Below, one piece after another: positions 1 through 6,329 of a stretch of DNA of 28,539 nucleotides; position 1 is the first letter of the stretch, and every line of letters starts with the position of its first letter. The position numbers and the translations under genes were made by a program. The stretch comes from an uncultured Dorea sp. (lineage in GTDB: Bacteria; Bacillota; Clostridia; Lachnospirales; Lachnospiraceae). The stretch covers positions 1-28,539 of the forward strand of contig CAJUAM010000038.1 of the NCBI GenBank assembly GCA_910584615.1. Reading direction: 5' to 3'. The notes under the pieces were generated by a model. That model saw only the letters and a program-made list of their open reading frames with translations, made no database searches and had not been told where the DNA came from.

Positions 1-93
1 TTTTTCAAAGCGGAATTTAATCTTACAAAGTGGAATTTACTTTTTCAATTCACCATTTTTTCTATTTTACTCAATTTACTTTTATTTTTGACA
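1..93. mobile_element. Possible right end of an IS21-family insertion sequence (partial)
   Basis: A core of caaag(c/t)ggaattta occurs at 6-19 and 26-39, exactly 20 bp apart. A degenerate third copy begins near 46, and aatttactttt recurs at 34-44 and 73-83. The block ends in TTGACA at 88-93. Tandem direct repeats of about 20 bp just inside the end, a terminal CA and an outward-facing -35 hexamer are known features of IS21-family termini, where the repeats bind the transposase. The body of the element, the other end and any target duplication lie outside the window, so this remains an inference. It could also be an unrelated AT-rich repeat. Confidence 0.35.
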
Positions 94-116
94 ATTCAGG
101 CAAAAAGGTCTATTAT
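88..116 (+). promoter_or_regulatory. SigA-type promoter for ddl
   Basis: The -35 box TTGACA is at 88-93, followed by a 17-nt spacer and the -10 box TATTAT at 111-116. It lies about 85 bp before the ddl start. The -35 hexamer is also the last six bases of the IS21-like repeat block, so it may be a hybrid promoter. Confidence 0.7.
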
Positions 117-200
117 ACTTTTAGTTATAATTTAGCTGTTTTCCCATAAGCATATCATAAACCTATGGAAAATCGGCATTACACAAGAAAGGAAAATTTT

Positions 201-1268
201 ATGGCAAATAAGAAAATAGCTGTGCTGTTCGGCGGACAGTCATCTGAACATATCGTATCCTGTATGTCAGCAGCCAACGTAATTGAACAAATAGACACTA
301 ATCTCTATGATCTTCTGCTCATAGGCATTACCGAAGACGGCCATTGGCTCAAAGCAGATTCCTTAGAAGATATCCGTTCCGGCGCGTGGAAGGACAGCCA
401 GACAGAGGCAGTAATCTCACCAGATGCCACAAAAAAATGTGTTATTCTGCATAACGACACGAATATTTCAACCGAGAGAATCGATGCCGCATTTCCCGTT
501 CTCCATGGACCATATGGGGAAGATGGTACGATTCAGGGCCTTTTTGAGCTGGCACAGATTCCGTATGTAGGCTGCGGTGTTCTTTCTTCCGCCGTATCTA
601 TGGATAAACTGTACACTAAGATCATCGTGGATGATCTTGGCATCTGTCAGGCAGATTATGTACCTGTCATGACCTGGCGCATGAGAGACCATATGGAAAG
701 CATTATTCAGGAAATTGAAGAAAAATTTAATTATCCGGTATTTATAAAACCCTCTAACGCAGGCTCATCAAGAGGTGTCAGCAAAGCGGACAACCGCGAA
801 GAATTAATTGCCGGTCTGAAAGAGGCGGCCCGACACGACCGGAAGATCCTTGTAGAAGAAATGATCTATGGCCATGAAATTGAGTGCGCAGTACTTGGCG
901 GCGGTCAAAAGGCAGTTCTCTCTTCCGGAGTCGGCGAGATCCTTGCTGCAGCGGAATTTTATGATTTTGAAGCCAAATATTTCAACGAAGAATCCCGTAC
1001 TGTAATAAATCCCGAATTGCCGGACGGTTCCGCAGCGCAAGTAAAAAAAGCTGCCGAAAAAATCTTCAACGCAGTAGACGGTTACGGTCTCGCCCGCGTA
1101 GACTTCTTCGTAACAAAAGACGGAAAAGTTATATTCAATGAAATCAATACTTTGCCCGGTTTTACAGCCATCAGCATGTATCCTATGCTTTGGGAGGCCG
1201 AAGGAATTCCCAAAAAAGAACTCATTGATAAGCTGATTTCCCTTGCGTTTGAACGGAGTTTTGTATAA
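201..1268 (+). CDS. ddl: D-alanine--D-alanine ligase
   Basis: The product joins two D-alanines with ATP to make the dipeptide end of the peptidoglycan stem; it acts in the cytoplasm. The 355-residue ATP-grasp protein starts with the GGQSSEHIVS substrate loop (Glu16). It has SSRG in the central domain, YDFEAKY in the omega loop and NEINTLPGFT near the C-terminus. The Lys-Tyr of the omega loop is typical of D-Ala-D-Ala enzymes rather than VanA-type D-Ala-D-Lac ligases. The start at 201 is preferred over the in-frame ATG at 165 because AAGAAAGGA lies about 7 nt before it and the protein then begins MANKKIAVLFGG, as usual for the family. It is transcribed alone; the next gene is convergent. Confidence 0.93.
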   Translation: MANKKIAVLFGGQSSEHIVSCMSAANVIEQIDTNLYDLLLIGITEDGHWLKADSLEDIRSGAWKDSQTEAVISPDATKKCVILHNDTNISTERIDAAFPVLHGPYGEDGTIQGLFELAQIPYVGCGVLSSAVSMDKLYTKIIVDDLGICQADYVPVMTWRMRDHMESIIQEIEEKFNYPVFIKPSNAGSSRGVSKADNREELIAGLKEAARHDRKILVEEMIYGHEIECAVLGGGQKAVLSSGVGEILAAAEFYDFEAKYFNEESRTVINPELPDGSAAQVKKAAEKIFNAVDGYGLARVDFFVTKDGKVIFNEINTLPGFTAISMYPMLWEAEGIPKKELIDKLISLAFERSFV

Positions 1269-1331
1269 TTCAAAAACTAATAGCTTAAACTTCTCGGACC
1301 TATTATAGATTCTGACAAAATGATGCTCATA

Positions 1332-1371
1332 CTGAGATTACCACTCTGGAAATCAGGAGCGGTAATCTCAG
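1332..1371. repeat. Perfect 11-bp inverted repeat between convergent ddl and aroD
   Basis: CTGAGATTACC at 1332-1342 is repeated inverted at 1361-1371 with an 18-nt loop. It lies between the convergent ends of ddl and aroD and could form a hairpin in both transcripts. Neither side has a clear U-tract, so a terminator role is only likely from position. Confidence 0.45.
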
Positions 1372-1395
1372 GGCAGTCAAATCATTTCCCAAAGC

Positions 1396-2157
1396 TTATA
1401 AACTTTTATGCAAAAGACTTAACACCGTCTTTAAATCCTCTACTTCCATCTGTCCCGGCGCCGATGCTTTTCCCGCCGCCCCAAAAGTAAGTGCTGAGCC
1501 GAACACCTCTCCGCACAGTCTGCTGATCACACCTGTGCCTGCCATAGACATAGTAATGATCGGACGGTCCGCATATTTCGTATACATCTCCTCTGTTGCC
1601 GCAAGCAGTGTCAGTACATCTTTTTTGTTCTGCGGCATCACTGCGATTTTCGCAATATCTGCCCCCAGCTCTATCATCATGCGAAGTCTTGATACGATTT
1701 CTTCTTTCTCAGGTGTCTTATGAAAATCGTGATTAGATACCACTGCCTTCACTCCCAACTCATGAGCCGTTTTAACGATTGCCGTCACTGCATCGTCCCC
1801 GGTAAAGACTTCTGCATCTACCATATCAATATATCCGGTCTTGGCCGTACTTTGATTGATCCTGACATAATCCTCTTTTTCAATCGCTTTCTCCCCACCC
1901 TCTTTAGCTGTTCGAAAGGTAAACAAAATCGGGATGCTGCCAAGCACATCTCGAAGTTCTTTTGCCGTCTCTTCCACCTTTTCAAATGTAAACACATCCT
2001 CATACCAGTCTGCCCGCCACTCAGCCACATCTGCACCAACGGTACTGATATTTTTTCCGGACCGCAATATCTCTTCCCTTGTTACGCCAACAATCGGTAC
2101 ACAGATTTTCGGAATCCCTTCCCCGATCTTTACATTTCTAACTACTACTGGATTCAT
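1396..2157 (-). CDS. aroD: 3-dehydroquinate dehydratase, type I
   Basis: Converts 3-dehydroquinate to 3-dehydroshikimate in the shikimate pathway through a Schiff-base lysine. The 253-residue protein has the usual class I length. Its catalytic residues fall at the numbers known for the enteric enzymes: Glu46 and Arg48 in AEWRAD, His143 in SNHDFH and Lys170 in GADIAKIAVMPQ. AGGAGAGG lies about 7 nt before the ATG. No other aromatic-pathway gene is adjacent, so it is a single-gene unit here. Two hairpins followed by T-runs lie between it and the upstream gene. I found no convincing promoter in the short stretch after the second hairpin, so it may be controlled by read-through of that hairpin. 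Confidence 0.94.
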   Translation of the reverse strand: MNPVVVRNVKIGEGIPKICVPIVGVTREEILRSGKNISTVGADVAEWRADWYEDVFTFEKVEETAKELRDVLGSIPILFTFRTAKEGGEKAIEKEDYVRINQSTAKTGYIDMVDAEVFTGDDAVTAIVKTAHELGVKAVVSNHDFHKTPEKEEIVSRLRMMIELGADIAKIAVMPQNKKDVLTLLAATEEMYTKYADRPIITMSMAGTGVISRLCGEVFGSALTFGAAGKASAPGQMEVEDLKTVLSLLHKSL

Positions 2158-2220
2158 AATCCGCCTCTCCTTTCAGCCTTTGTCCTCAATTTTAAAATGT
2201 GCTTTTTCAGATTCAGTATT

Positions 2221-2242
2221 AAAAACTCTGGCCGCACCAGAG
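2221..2242 (-). terminator. Second hairpin plus T-run in the aroD leader (terminator or attenuator)
   Basis: On the minus strand CTCTGG (2237-2242) pairs with CCAGAG (2226-2231) across a 5-nt loop, followed by TTTTT (2225-2221). A perfect palindrome, AGAGATCTCT, overlaps the 5' arm and could compete for it. The hairpin is about 65 nt before aroD and downstream of the stronger terminator at 2275-2311. Confidence 0.4.
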
Positions 2243-2274
2243 ATCTCTTGAATATGGTTTTATTATATGATCAC

Positions 2275-2311
2275 AAAAAGACCCTGCCTTATACAAATCT
2301 AAAGGCAGGGT
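2275..2311 (-). terminator. Intrinsic terminator of the PrdA-like gene
   Basis: On the minus strand a 10-bp perfect stem (arms 2302-2311 and 2281-2290) with an 11-nt loop is followed by CTTTTTG. It lies 15 bp after the stop codon of the 2326-2727 gene. Confidence 0.85.
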
Positions 2312-2325
2312 TCTTTACAATCATC

Positions 2326-2727
2326 TTATATCGGAAGCGCCAGATAGATATCTTTCCCTTCCTTAATCGAAATTACTACTTTCCCGGTCTTGACCGTTGT
2401 CACAACACCTTCTACACTCCCGCTTACTTCCACCGCTTCTTCAGCCGCACCTTCCTCTTCCGGCTCATCAGCTGCTTCCACAATGCCGTCTACATTATCA
2501 GTTGTCAGCGGGCAGAGAGAATCGCTTGTCTTTGTCAGCTTTGCCCCAAGTACCTGAGAGATCGTCAGACAGCCGTCCAGATTCAGTAATCCCGAATCTA
2601 CTAATTCGTCAAATATAGCCGGATCTTCCAGATTCGCCGGCTCGATTGTAATACCTGCTTCTGCCCTGCAGCATAATACGGCAGGATCGTTTGCATGTGC
2701 TTTTGCGGTTTCCGCTGTAATGGACAT
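2326..2727 (-). CDS. Small protein resembling the N-terminal part of D-proline reductase proprotein PrdA
   Basis: A 133-residue acidic protein. The first 80 or so residues (MSITAETAKAHAND, a Cys-Cys pair, NLEDPAIF, LVDSGLL, GCLTISQVLGAKL) match, from memory, the start of PrdA, the roughly 620-residue selenoenzyme subunit precursor of clostridial D-proline reductase. An Ala/Glu-rich linker and a final EGKDIYLALPI segment follow, also like PrdA. The rest of PrdA, including the pyruvoyl cleavage site, is absent: the frame ends in a stop followed by a good terminator, so this is a free-standing domain rather than a frameshifted gene. No other prd genes are nearby. The ATG at 2727 is chosen over the one at 2733 because GGAGG is then 8 nt away instead of 2. 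The function is unknown; the family link needs a search. Confidence 0.55.
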   Translation of the reverse strand: MSITAETAKAHANDPAVLCCRAEAGITIEPANLEDPAIFDELVDSGLLNLDGCLTISQVLGAKLTKTSDSLCPLTTDNVDGIVEAADEPEEEGAAEEAVEVSGSVEGVVTTVKTGKVVISIKEGKDIYLALPI

Positions 2728-2762
2728 ACTCATTACCTCCTCTTAATATATACGTTACCTTC

Positions 2763-2792
2763 AGTATATCCCTCGCCATGCATAATTTCCAA
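2763..2792 (-). promoter_or_regulatory. Probable promoter of the PrdA-like gene
   Basis: On the minus strand TTGGAA (2787-2792), an 18-nt spacer and TATACT (2763-2768) precede the gene by about 35 bp. Confidence 0.5.
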
Positions 2793-2839
2793 TTGATTTT
2801 CGTTATGAACGTATAGACATTTTCTATCCCGTATTTTAC

Positions 2840-4054
2840 TTATAAAGCCTTTATCCTCTCAATCGCTTCCACAGTATTCTCATAGCTTCCGAATGCCGTG
2901 AGCCTGAAATATCCTTCACCGCTCGGTCCAAACCCTGACCCCGGCGTGCCTACGACATTAGCCTTCTCAAGAAGATAATCAAAGAACTCCCATGAAGTCA
3001 TATTCTTTGGCGTCTCCAGCCAGATATATGGCGCGTTCACACCGCCTGATACATTATATCCAGCGCTTTTTACTCCCTCATATATGACTTTCGCATTCTT
3101 CATATAATAGTCAATCTGCTCTTTAAGCTGTGCCTTTCCAGCCTTAGTATAAACAGCTTCCCCAGCCCTTTGCACGATATAAGGGGCTCCGTTGTATTTT
3201 GTACCATGCCGGCGCGCCCACAAAGAATGAAGCCGCACATCTCCTGCCTTTAAATCCTTTGGAATGACTGTCGCGCCAAGTCTTACACCTGTGAATCCCG
3301 CGTTTTTAGAAAAACTTCTAAGTTCTATGGCACATGTTCTGGCACCCTCGCACTCGTAAATCGTATGCGGCACATCCTCCTCAGAAATGTATGCCTCATA
3401 AGCAGCATCATAGATGATCACGGCCCCTACTTTATTGGCATAATCTACCCACTCCTGAAGCCGGCTCTTTGTGACAGCAGAACCGGTGGGATTATTAGGA
3501 AAGCACAAGTAGATGATATCCGGCGTCTCTTTCGGGATTTCCGGCGCAAAATCAGTCTCTTTCGTACACGGCATATAGATGACGTCACTCCATGTCTCTG
3601 TCTTAGCATCATAAGTCCCAGTCCGGCCCGCCATAACATTTGTATCTACATATACTGGATAAACCGGGTCACAGACTGCAATCTTATTTTCTTTCGCAAA
3701 TATTTCCTGAATATTGCCGGAGTCACATTTTGCTCCGTCAGAAATAAATATTTCGTCTGCCTCTATATCACACCCCCTATCCTGGTAGTCGTTCTTCGCC
3801 ATCGCGCTTCTAAGGAACTCATAGCCCAGATCCGGTGCATATCCCCGAAAAGTCTCCGCATGCGCCATCTCATCCGCGGCGCTGTGCAGGCTTTCAACAA
3901 TAACAGGCGCAAGTGGCTGCGTTACATCACCGATCCCCAGACGGATAATCCTTTTATCCGGGTTCGCCTGTGTATATGCTGCCACTTTTCTTCCTATTGT
4001 GGAAAAAAGATAACTCCCGGGCAATTTCAAATAATTTTCGTTTACTTTAAACAT
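2840..4054 (-). CDS. dapL: LL-diaminopimelate aminotransferase
   Basis: A PLP enzyme of fold type I that makes LL-diaminopimelate directly from tetrahydrodipicolinate and glutamate. It bypasses the succinyl or acetyl steps of lysine and cell-wall precursor synthesis. The 404-residue length is typical. Visible motifs are CFPNNPTGSAV (about 184-194), Asp216 and Tyr219 in the IIYDAAYEAY cofactor segment, and the Schiff-base Lys250 in ELRSFSKNAGFTGVRLGA, characteristic of DapL. Its ATG is one nucleotide after the dapF stop codon, and its GGAGGA ribosome binding site lies inside the last dapF codons, so the two are translationally coupled. With dapF it forms the last two steps to meso-diaminopimelate. 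Confidence 0.95.
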   Translation of the reverse strand: MFKVNENYLKLPGSYLFSTIGRKVAAYTQANPDKRIIRLGIGDVTQPLAPVIVESLHSAADEMAHAETFRGYAPDLGYEFLRSAMAKNDYQDRGCDIEADEIFISDGAKCDSGNIQEIFAKENKIAVCDPVYPVYVDTNVMAGRTGTYDAKTETWSDVIYMPCTKETDFAPEIPKETPDIIYLCFPNNPTGSAVTKSRLQEWVDYANKVGAVIIYDAAYEAYISEEDVPHTIYECEGARTCAIELRSFSKNAGFTGVRLGATVIPKDLKAGDVRLHSLWARRHGTKYNGAPYIVQRAGEAVYTKAGKAQLKEQIDYYMKNAKVIYEGVKSAGYNVSGGVNAPYIWLETPKNMTSWEFFDYLLEKANVVGTPGSGFGPSGEGYFRLTAFGSYENTVEAIERIKAL

Positions 4055-4055
4055 C

Positions 4056-4913
4056 TTACTTTATTCCTCCTGTAATATCAATCTCACCATCAAATACAAC
4101 TGTCGCCGGACCTGTCATATAAACCACATCCTCTTCCCGGTCCCATTCAATCTTAAGGTCACCGCCAGACAGTTTTACAGTCACAATATCTTCTGTCATC
4201 CCATTTAAAATACAAGACACTGCCACAGCGCACGCCCCGGTCCCACAGGCAAGAGTCTCTCCTGACCCCCTCTCCCACACGCGCATCTGGGCTGTACAAC
4301 GGTCTAATACCTTTACAAATTCCGTATTGATACGGTTCGGGAATCTTTCATGGTTCTCAAACTCAGGTCCGATCTTCTCAATATCAATCCCTTCTACATC
4401 ATCTACATAGACAACAGCATGAGGATTTCCCATGGACACGCCAGTTATGCAATATTCTTGTCCATTTACCTGAATAGGCGCATTGATGATCATCTTATCT
4501 TCCGGATCTTCGGATACAATAGGGATCTGCTTTGGAATCAGCTCTGGCTTTCCCATATTCACTCTGATAAGTTCCGCTTTCCCATCCTTTACTGTTAAGT
4601 CCAGATATTTTATACCGCCAAGAGTCTCTATCGATATACTTGTTTTATCTGTAAGACCATAATCATAGACATATTTCGCCACACAGCGGATACCATTACC
4701 GCACATCTCTCCGCGCGAACCATCCGCGTTGTACATCTCCATCTCAAAATCCGCTTTGTCTGACGGATTGATCATGATCAGACCGTCAGAACCGATCCCG
4801 AAATGTCTGTCGCTGACAAATCTTGCCACAGCAGCCGGGTCTTCAATATGCTCTTTGAAACAATCCACATAAACATAATCATTTCCAAGCCCATGCATTT
4901 TCGTAAATCTCAT
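4056..4913 (-). CDS. dapF: Diaminopimelate epimerase
   Basis: Interconverts LL- and meso-diaminopimelate, using two cysteines as acid and base without a cofactor. The 285-residue protein carries MHGLGNDY at 6-13, the first catalytic Cys71 in GEMCGNGIRC, and the second in GETLACGTGACAVAV near residue 222. GAGGAGG stands about 8 nt before the ATG. It is the first gene of a dapF-dapL unit. The terminator-like hairpin of the upstream gene ends immediately before this ribosome binding site, leaving no room for a separate promoter after it. Expression therefore depends on read-through or on a start within or before the hairpin. Confidence 0.95.
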   Translation of the reverse strand: MRFTKMHGLGNDYVYVDCFKEHIEDPAAVARFVSDRHFGIGSDGLIMINPSDKADFEMEMYNADGSRGEMCGNGIRCVAKYVYDYGLTDKTSISIETLGGIKYLDLTVKDGKAELIRVNMGKPELIPKQIPIVSEDPEDKMIINAPIQVNGQEYCITGVSMGNPHAVVYVDDVEGIDIEKIGPEFENHERFPNRINTEFVKVLDRCTAQMRVWERGSGETLACGTGACAVAVSCILNGMTEDIVTVKLSGGDLKIEWDREEDVVYMTGPATVVFDGEIDITGGIK

Positions 4914-4927
4914 ATCTTTTCCTCCTC

Positions 4928-4961
4928 AAAAAAGAGCGCTCTCATACAAGGATGAGAACGC
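4928..4961 (-). terminator. Hairpin plus T-run abutting the dapF ribosome binding site
   Basis: On the minus strand a 10-bp stem with one mismatch (arms 4952-4961 and 4936-4945, loop 4946-4951) is followed by six T (4933-4928), then directly by GAGGAGG of dapF. It is a good intrinsic terminator for the 4992-5222 gene and could act as an attenuator for dapF-dapL. Confidence 0.75.
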
Positions 4962-4991
4962 CTTTGTTCGCGTATTTGAATAGTTTTGTAT

Positions 4992-5222
4992 TTATTCCTC
5001 GTCTTCATCGTCATCAAGCCAATACTCATCTTCAAGCTGATTGTAGACGTTGCCGTTGTTGTTGCCGCAGTTAATGCCTTTCTTAATCGGCGCCATCAAA
5101 AATCCCTTTATAGTCCCAAACATTACACAGCATAAAATTACCAGTATCTTCTCTGTCAACGTCCAGTCCCTCTTAAAAAAATCTTTTACTGACGCTGCCA
5201 TATTTCTTAAGCACTCTAACAT
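4992..5222 (-). CDS. Small single-pass membrane protein of unknown function
   Basis: A 76-residue protein with a good AAGGAGGG ribosome binding site. It has a basic, amphipathic N-terminal third, one hydrophobic segment at about 26-44 (ILVILCCVMFGTIKGFLMAP) and a strongly acidic tail ending in LDDDEDEE. I do not recognise the family; such short proteins are common and unnamed in Lachnospiraceae. It lies immediately upstream of dapF on the same strand but is separated by the 4928-4961 hairpin. A TATAAT-like -10 box lies at 5268-5273 on the minus strand without a clear -35. Confidence 0.7.
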   Translation of the reverse strand: MLECLRNMAASVKDFFKRDWTLTEKILVILCCVMFGTIKGFLMAPIKKGINCGNNNGNVYNQLEDEYWLDDDEDEE

Positions 5223-5318
5223 ATATATGCCCTCCTTTACATATTTTACTTATCCTGATTTCCTCTTATTATATACTAATTTGTTTTGAAATAAAAGACT
5301 TTTTGCCGTAAATTCAGA

Positions 5319-5347
5319 TTGAAAAACCGACCGCACTCTGTTACAAT
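5319..5347 (+). promoter_or_regulatory. SigA-type promoter for pduL
   Basis: TTGAAA at 5319-5324, 17-nt spacer, TACAAT at 5342-5347. It lies 42 bp before the pduL start. Confidence 0.75.
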
Positions 5348-5389
5348 GTTAAATATTATGATTACAATACTTAAGAAAGGTGATTTTTC

Positions 5390-6034
5390 ATGGGACTCGC
5401 AATACCTATTGAAACAAGCGCGCGCCATATCCATGTGTGCCGTGAAGATTTTGAAATACTATTCGGAAAAGACAAAGAACTTACCTTTAAAGCAGAATTA
5501 AGCCAGCCTGGTCAGTACGTATGCGAAGAACGTCTGACAGTCAAAGGACCAAAAGGAACTTTTGAAAATGTTGCCGTACTCGGACCGTTTCGTAAAGAGA
5601 CACAGGTTGAAATCTCAGTAACAGACTGCCGCAAGCTTGGCATCGAAGGAATCATCCGTCAGTCTGGCGACACAAAAGGAACTCCTGGCTGTACTTTGGT
5701 CGGACCTTTGGGAGAACTTTATATCGATCACGGAGTGATCGTAGCCAAACGCCATATTCATATGACACCCGTTCAGGCAATCCAGCTCGGCGTAAAGGAT
5801 AATGATGATGTATTTGTCATTACAAACAGTTTCGAACGCTCACTCATCTTTGCAGATGTTATCGTCCGCGTGAACCCGGATTTTGCCCTGGCCATGCATG
5901 TAGACACTGATGAAGCTAATGCTTTCGCCGGCATGGACAATCCGACAGGCGTTATTCTGAAGCTTTTCAACGGCCAGACATACAGCCTGCAGAAATGGGC
6001 GGAAGAACTCCAAAGCGGAATCAACCGCTTATAG
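5390..6034 (+). CDS. pduL: PduL-family phosphate acyltransferase (phosphotransacylase)
   Basis: Transfers an acyl group between CoA and phosphate (propanoyl- or acetyl-phosphate), feeding substrate-level phosphorylation by an acyl kinase. The 214-residue protein has the family's zinc-binding histidines: His13 and His15 in SARHIHV, His122 and His124 in AKRHIHMTP, and His170 in AMHVDTDEANA. It starts directly with the catalytic fold and lacks the N-terminal encapsulation helix of microcompartment PduL. No microcompartment genes are adjacent, so a cytosolic role is likely. AAAGGTG lies about 8 nt before the ATG. It is a single-gene unit between a near-consensus promoter and a strong terminator. 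The acyl chain preferred cannot be read from the sequence. Confidence 0.92.
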   Translation: MGLAIPIETSARHIHVCREDFEILFGKDKELTFKAELSQPGQYVCEERLTVKGPKGTFENVAVLGPFRKETQVEISVTDCRKLGIEGIIRQSGDTKGTPGCTLVGPLGELYIDHGVIVAKRHIHMTPVQAIQLGVKDNDDVFVITNSFERSLIFADVIVRVNPDFALAMHVDTDEANAFAGMDNPTGVILKLFNGQTYSLQKWAEELQSGINRL

Positions 6035-6036
6035 AT

Positions 6037-6078
6037 AAAAGAGACAAAAAGACTTTAACCGTCTTTTCTGTCTCTTTT
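6037..6078. terminator. Terminator shared by convergent pduL and the TM1266-like gene
   Basis: AAAAGAGAC (6037-6045) pairs with GTCTCTTTT (6070-6078), with a second inner pairing between 6046-6053 and 6061-6067. The flanking A-run and T-run make it usable from both strands. Confidence 0.85.
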
Positions 6079-6082
6079 TAAA

Positions 6083-6328
6083 TCACATCTTTGCTGTCAG
6101 CGTCTTTGCGCTCACTCCGGCTATCATACCAAGCTTTCCTGACAGTGAACTGGTAGCATCGCCCGGCGCATCAAGCACCACGCTTATGATCGATACTTCC
6201 CGCTGCCGATACGGAATCCCCATCCTGCCTACAATATACTGCCTAAACTCATGAAGCAGATCATTGACCGCCCCTGCCGCCTCTTCATCCTTTATAATAA
6301 TGCTTATAACCGATACTCTGTTATCCAT
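6083..6328 (-). CDS. TM1266-family ACT-like protein (putative iron-only hydrogenase system regulator)
   Basis: An 81-residue protein of the small ACT-like family named after Thermotoga TM1266, usually found with [FeFe]-hydrogenase maturation genes. It shows the family pattern: an opening strand (RVSVISIII), a helix ending in HEFRQYIVGRMGIPYRQREVS, a strand (IISVVLDA) and the closing LSGKLGMIAGVSAKTLTAKM. The ATG at 6328 is chosen over the upstream frame opening because it follows the deacetylase stop codon by one base, and AGGAG lies inside the end of that gene; the two are therefore coupled. No hydrogenase gene is in the window, so its partner here is not known. The ligand, probably an amino acid or a nucleotide, cannot be inferred. 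Confidence 0.8.
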   Translation of the reverse strand: MDNRVSVISIIIKDEEAAGAVNDLLHEFRQYIVGRMGIPYRQREVSIISVVLDAPGDATSSLSGKLGMIAGVSAKTLTAKM

Positions 6329-6329
6329 G

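Noticed and set aside
1720..2589. A 289-codon open frame on the plus strand
   Set aside because: It runs antisense across aroD and the PrdA-like gene, has no ribosome binding site, and the protein is a Cys/Phe/Arg-rich mix with no motif. It is a shadow of the real genes.
3365..4075. A 236-codon open frame on the plus strand
   Set aside because: It lies opposite dapL, has low-quality composition and no start signal. dapL has all its catalytic motifs.
2840..4913. Transfer or recent insertion of dapF-dapL
   Set aside because: Codon use and style look like the surrounding genes, and DapL is normal for this group of bacteria.
4914..4991. Lysine riboswitch before dapF
   Set aside because: The 78-bp gap holds only the terminator hairpin; it is too short for the roughly 170-nt L-box and lacks its conserved segments.
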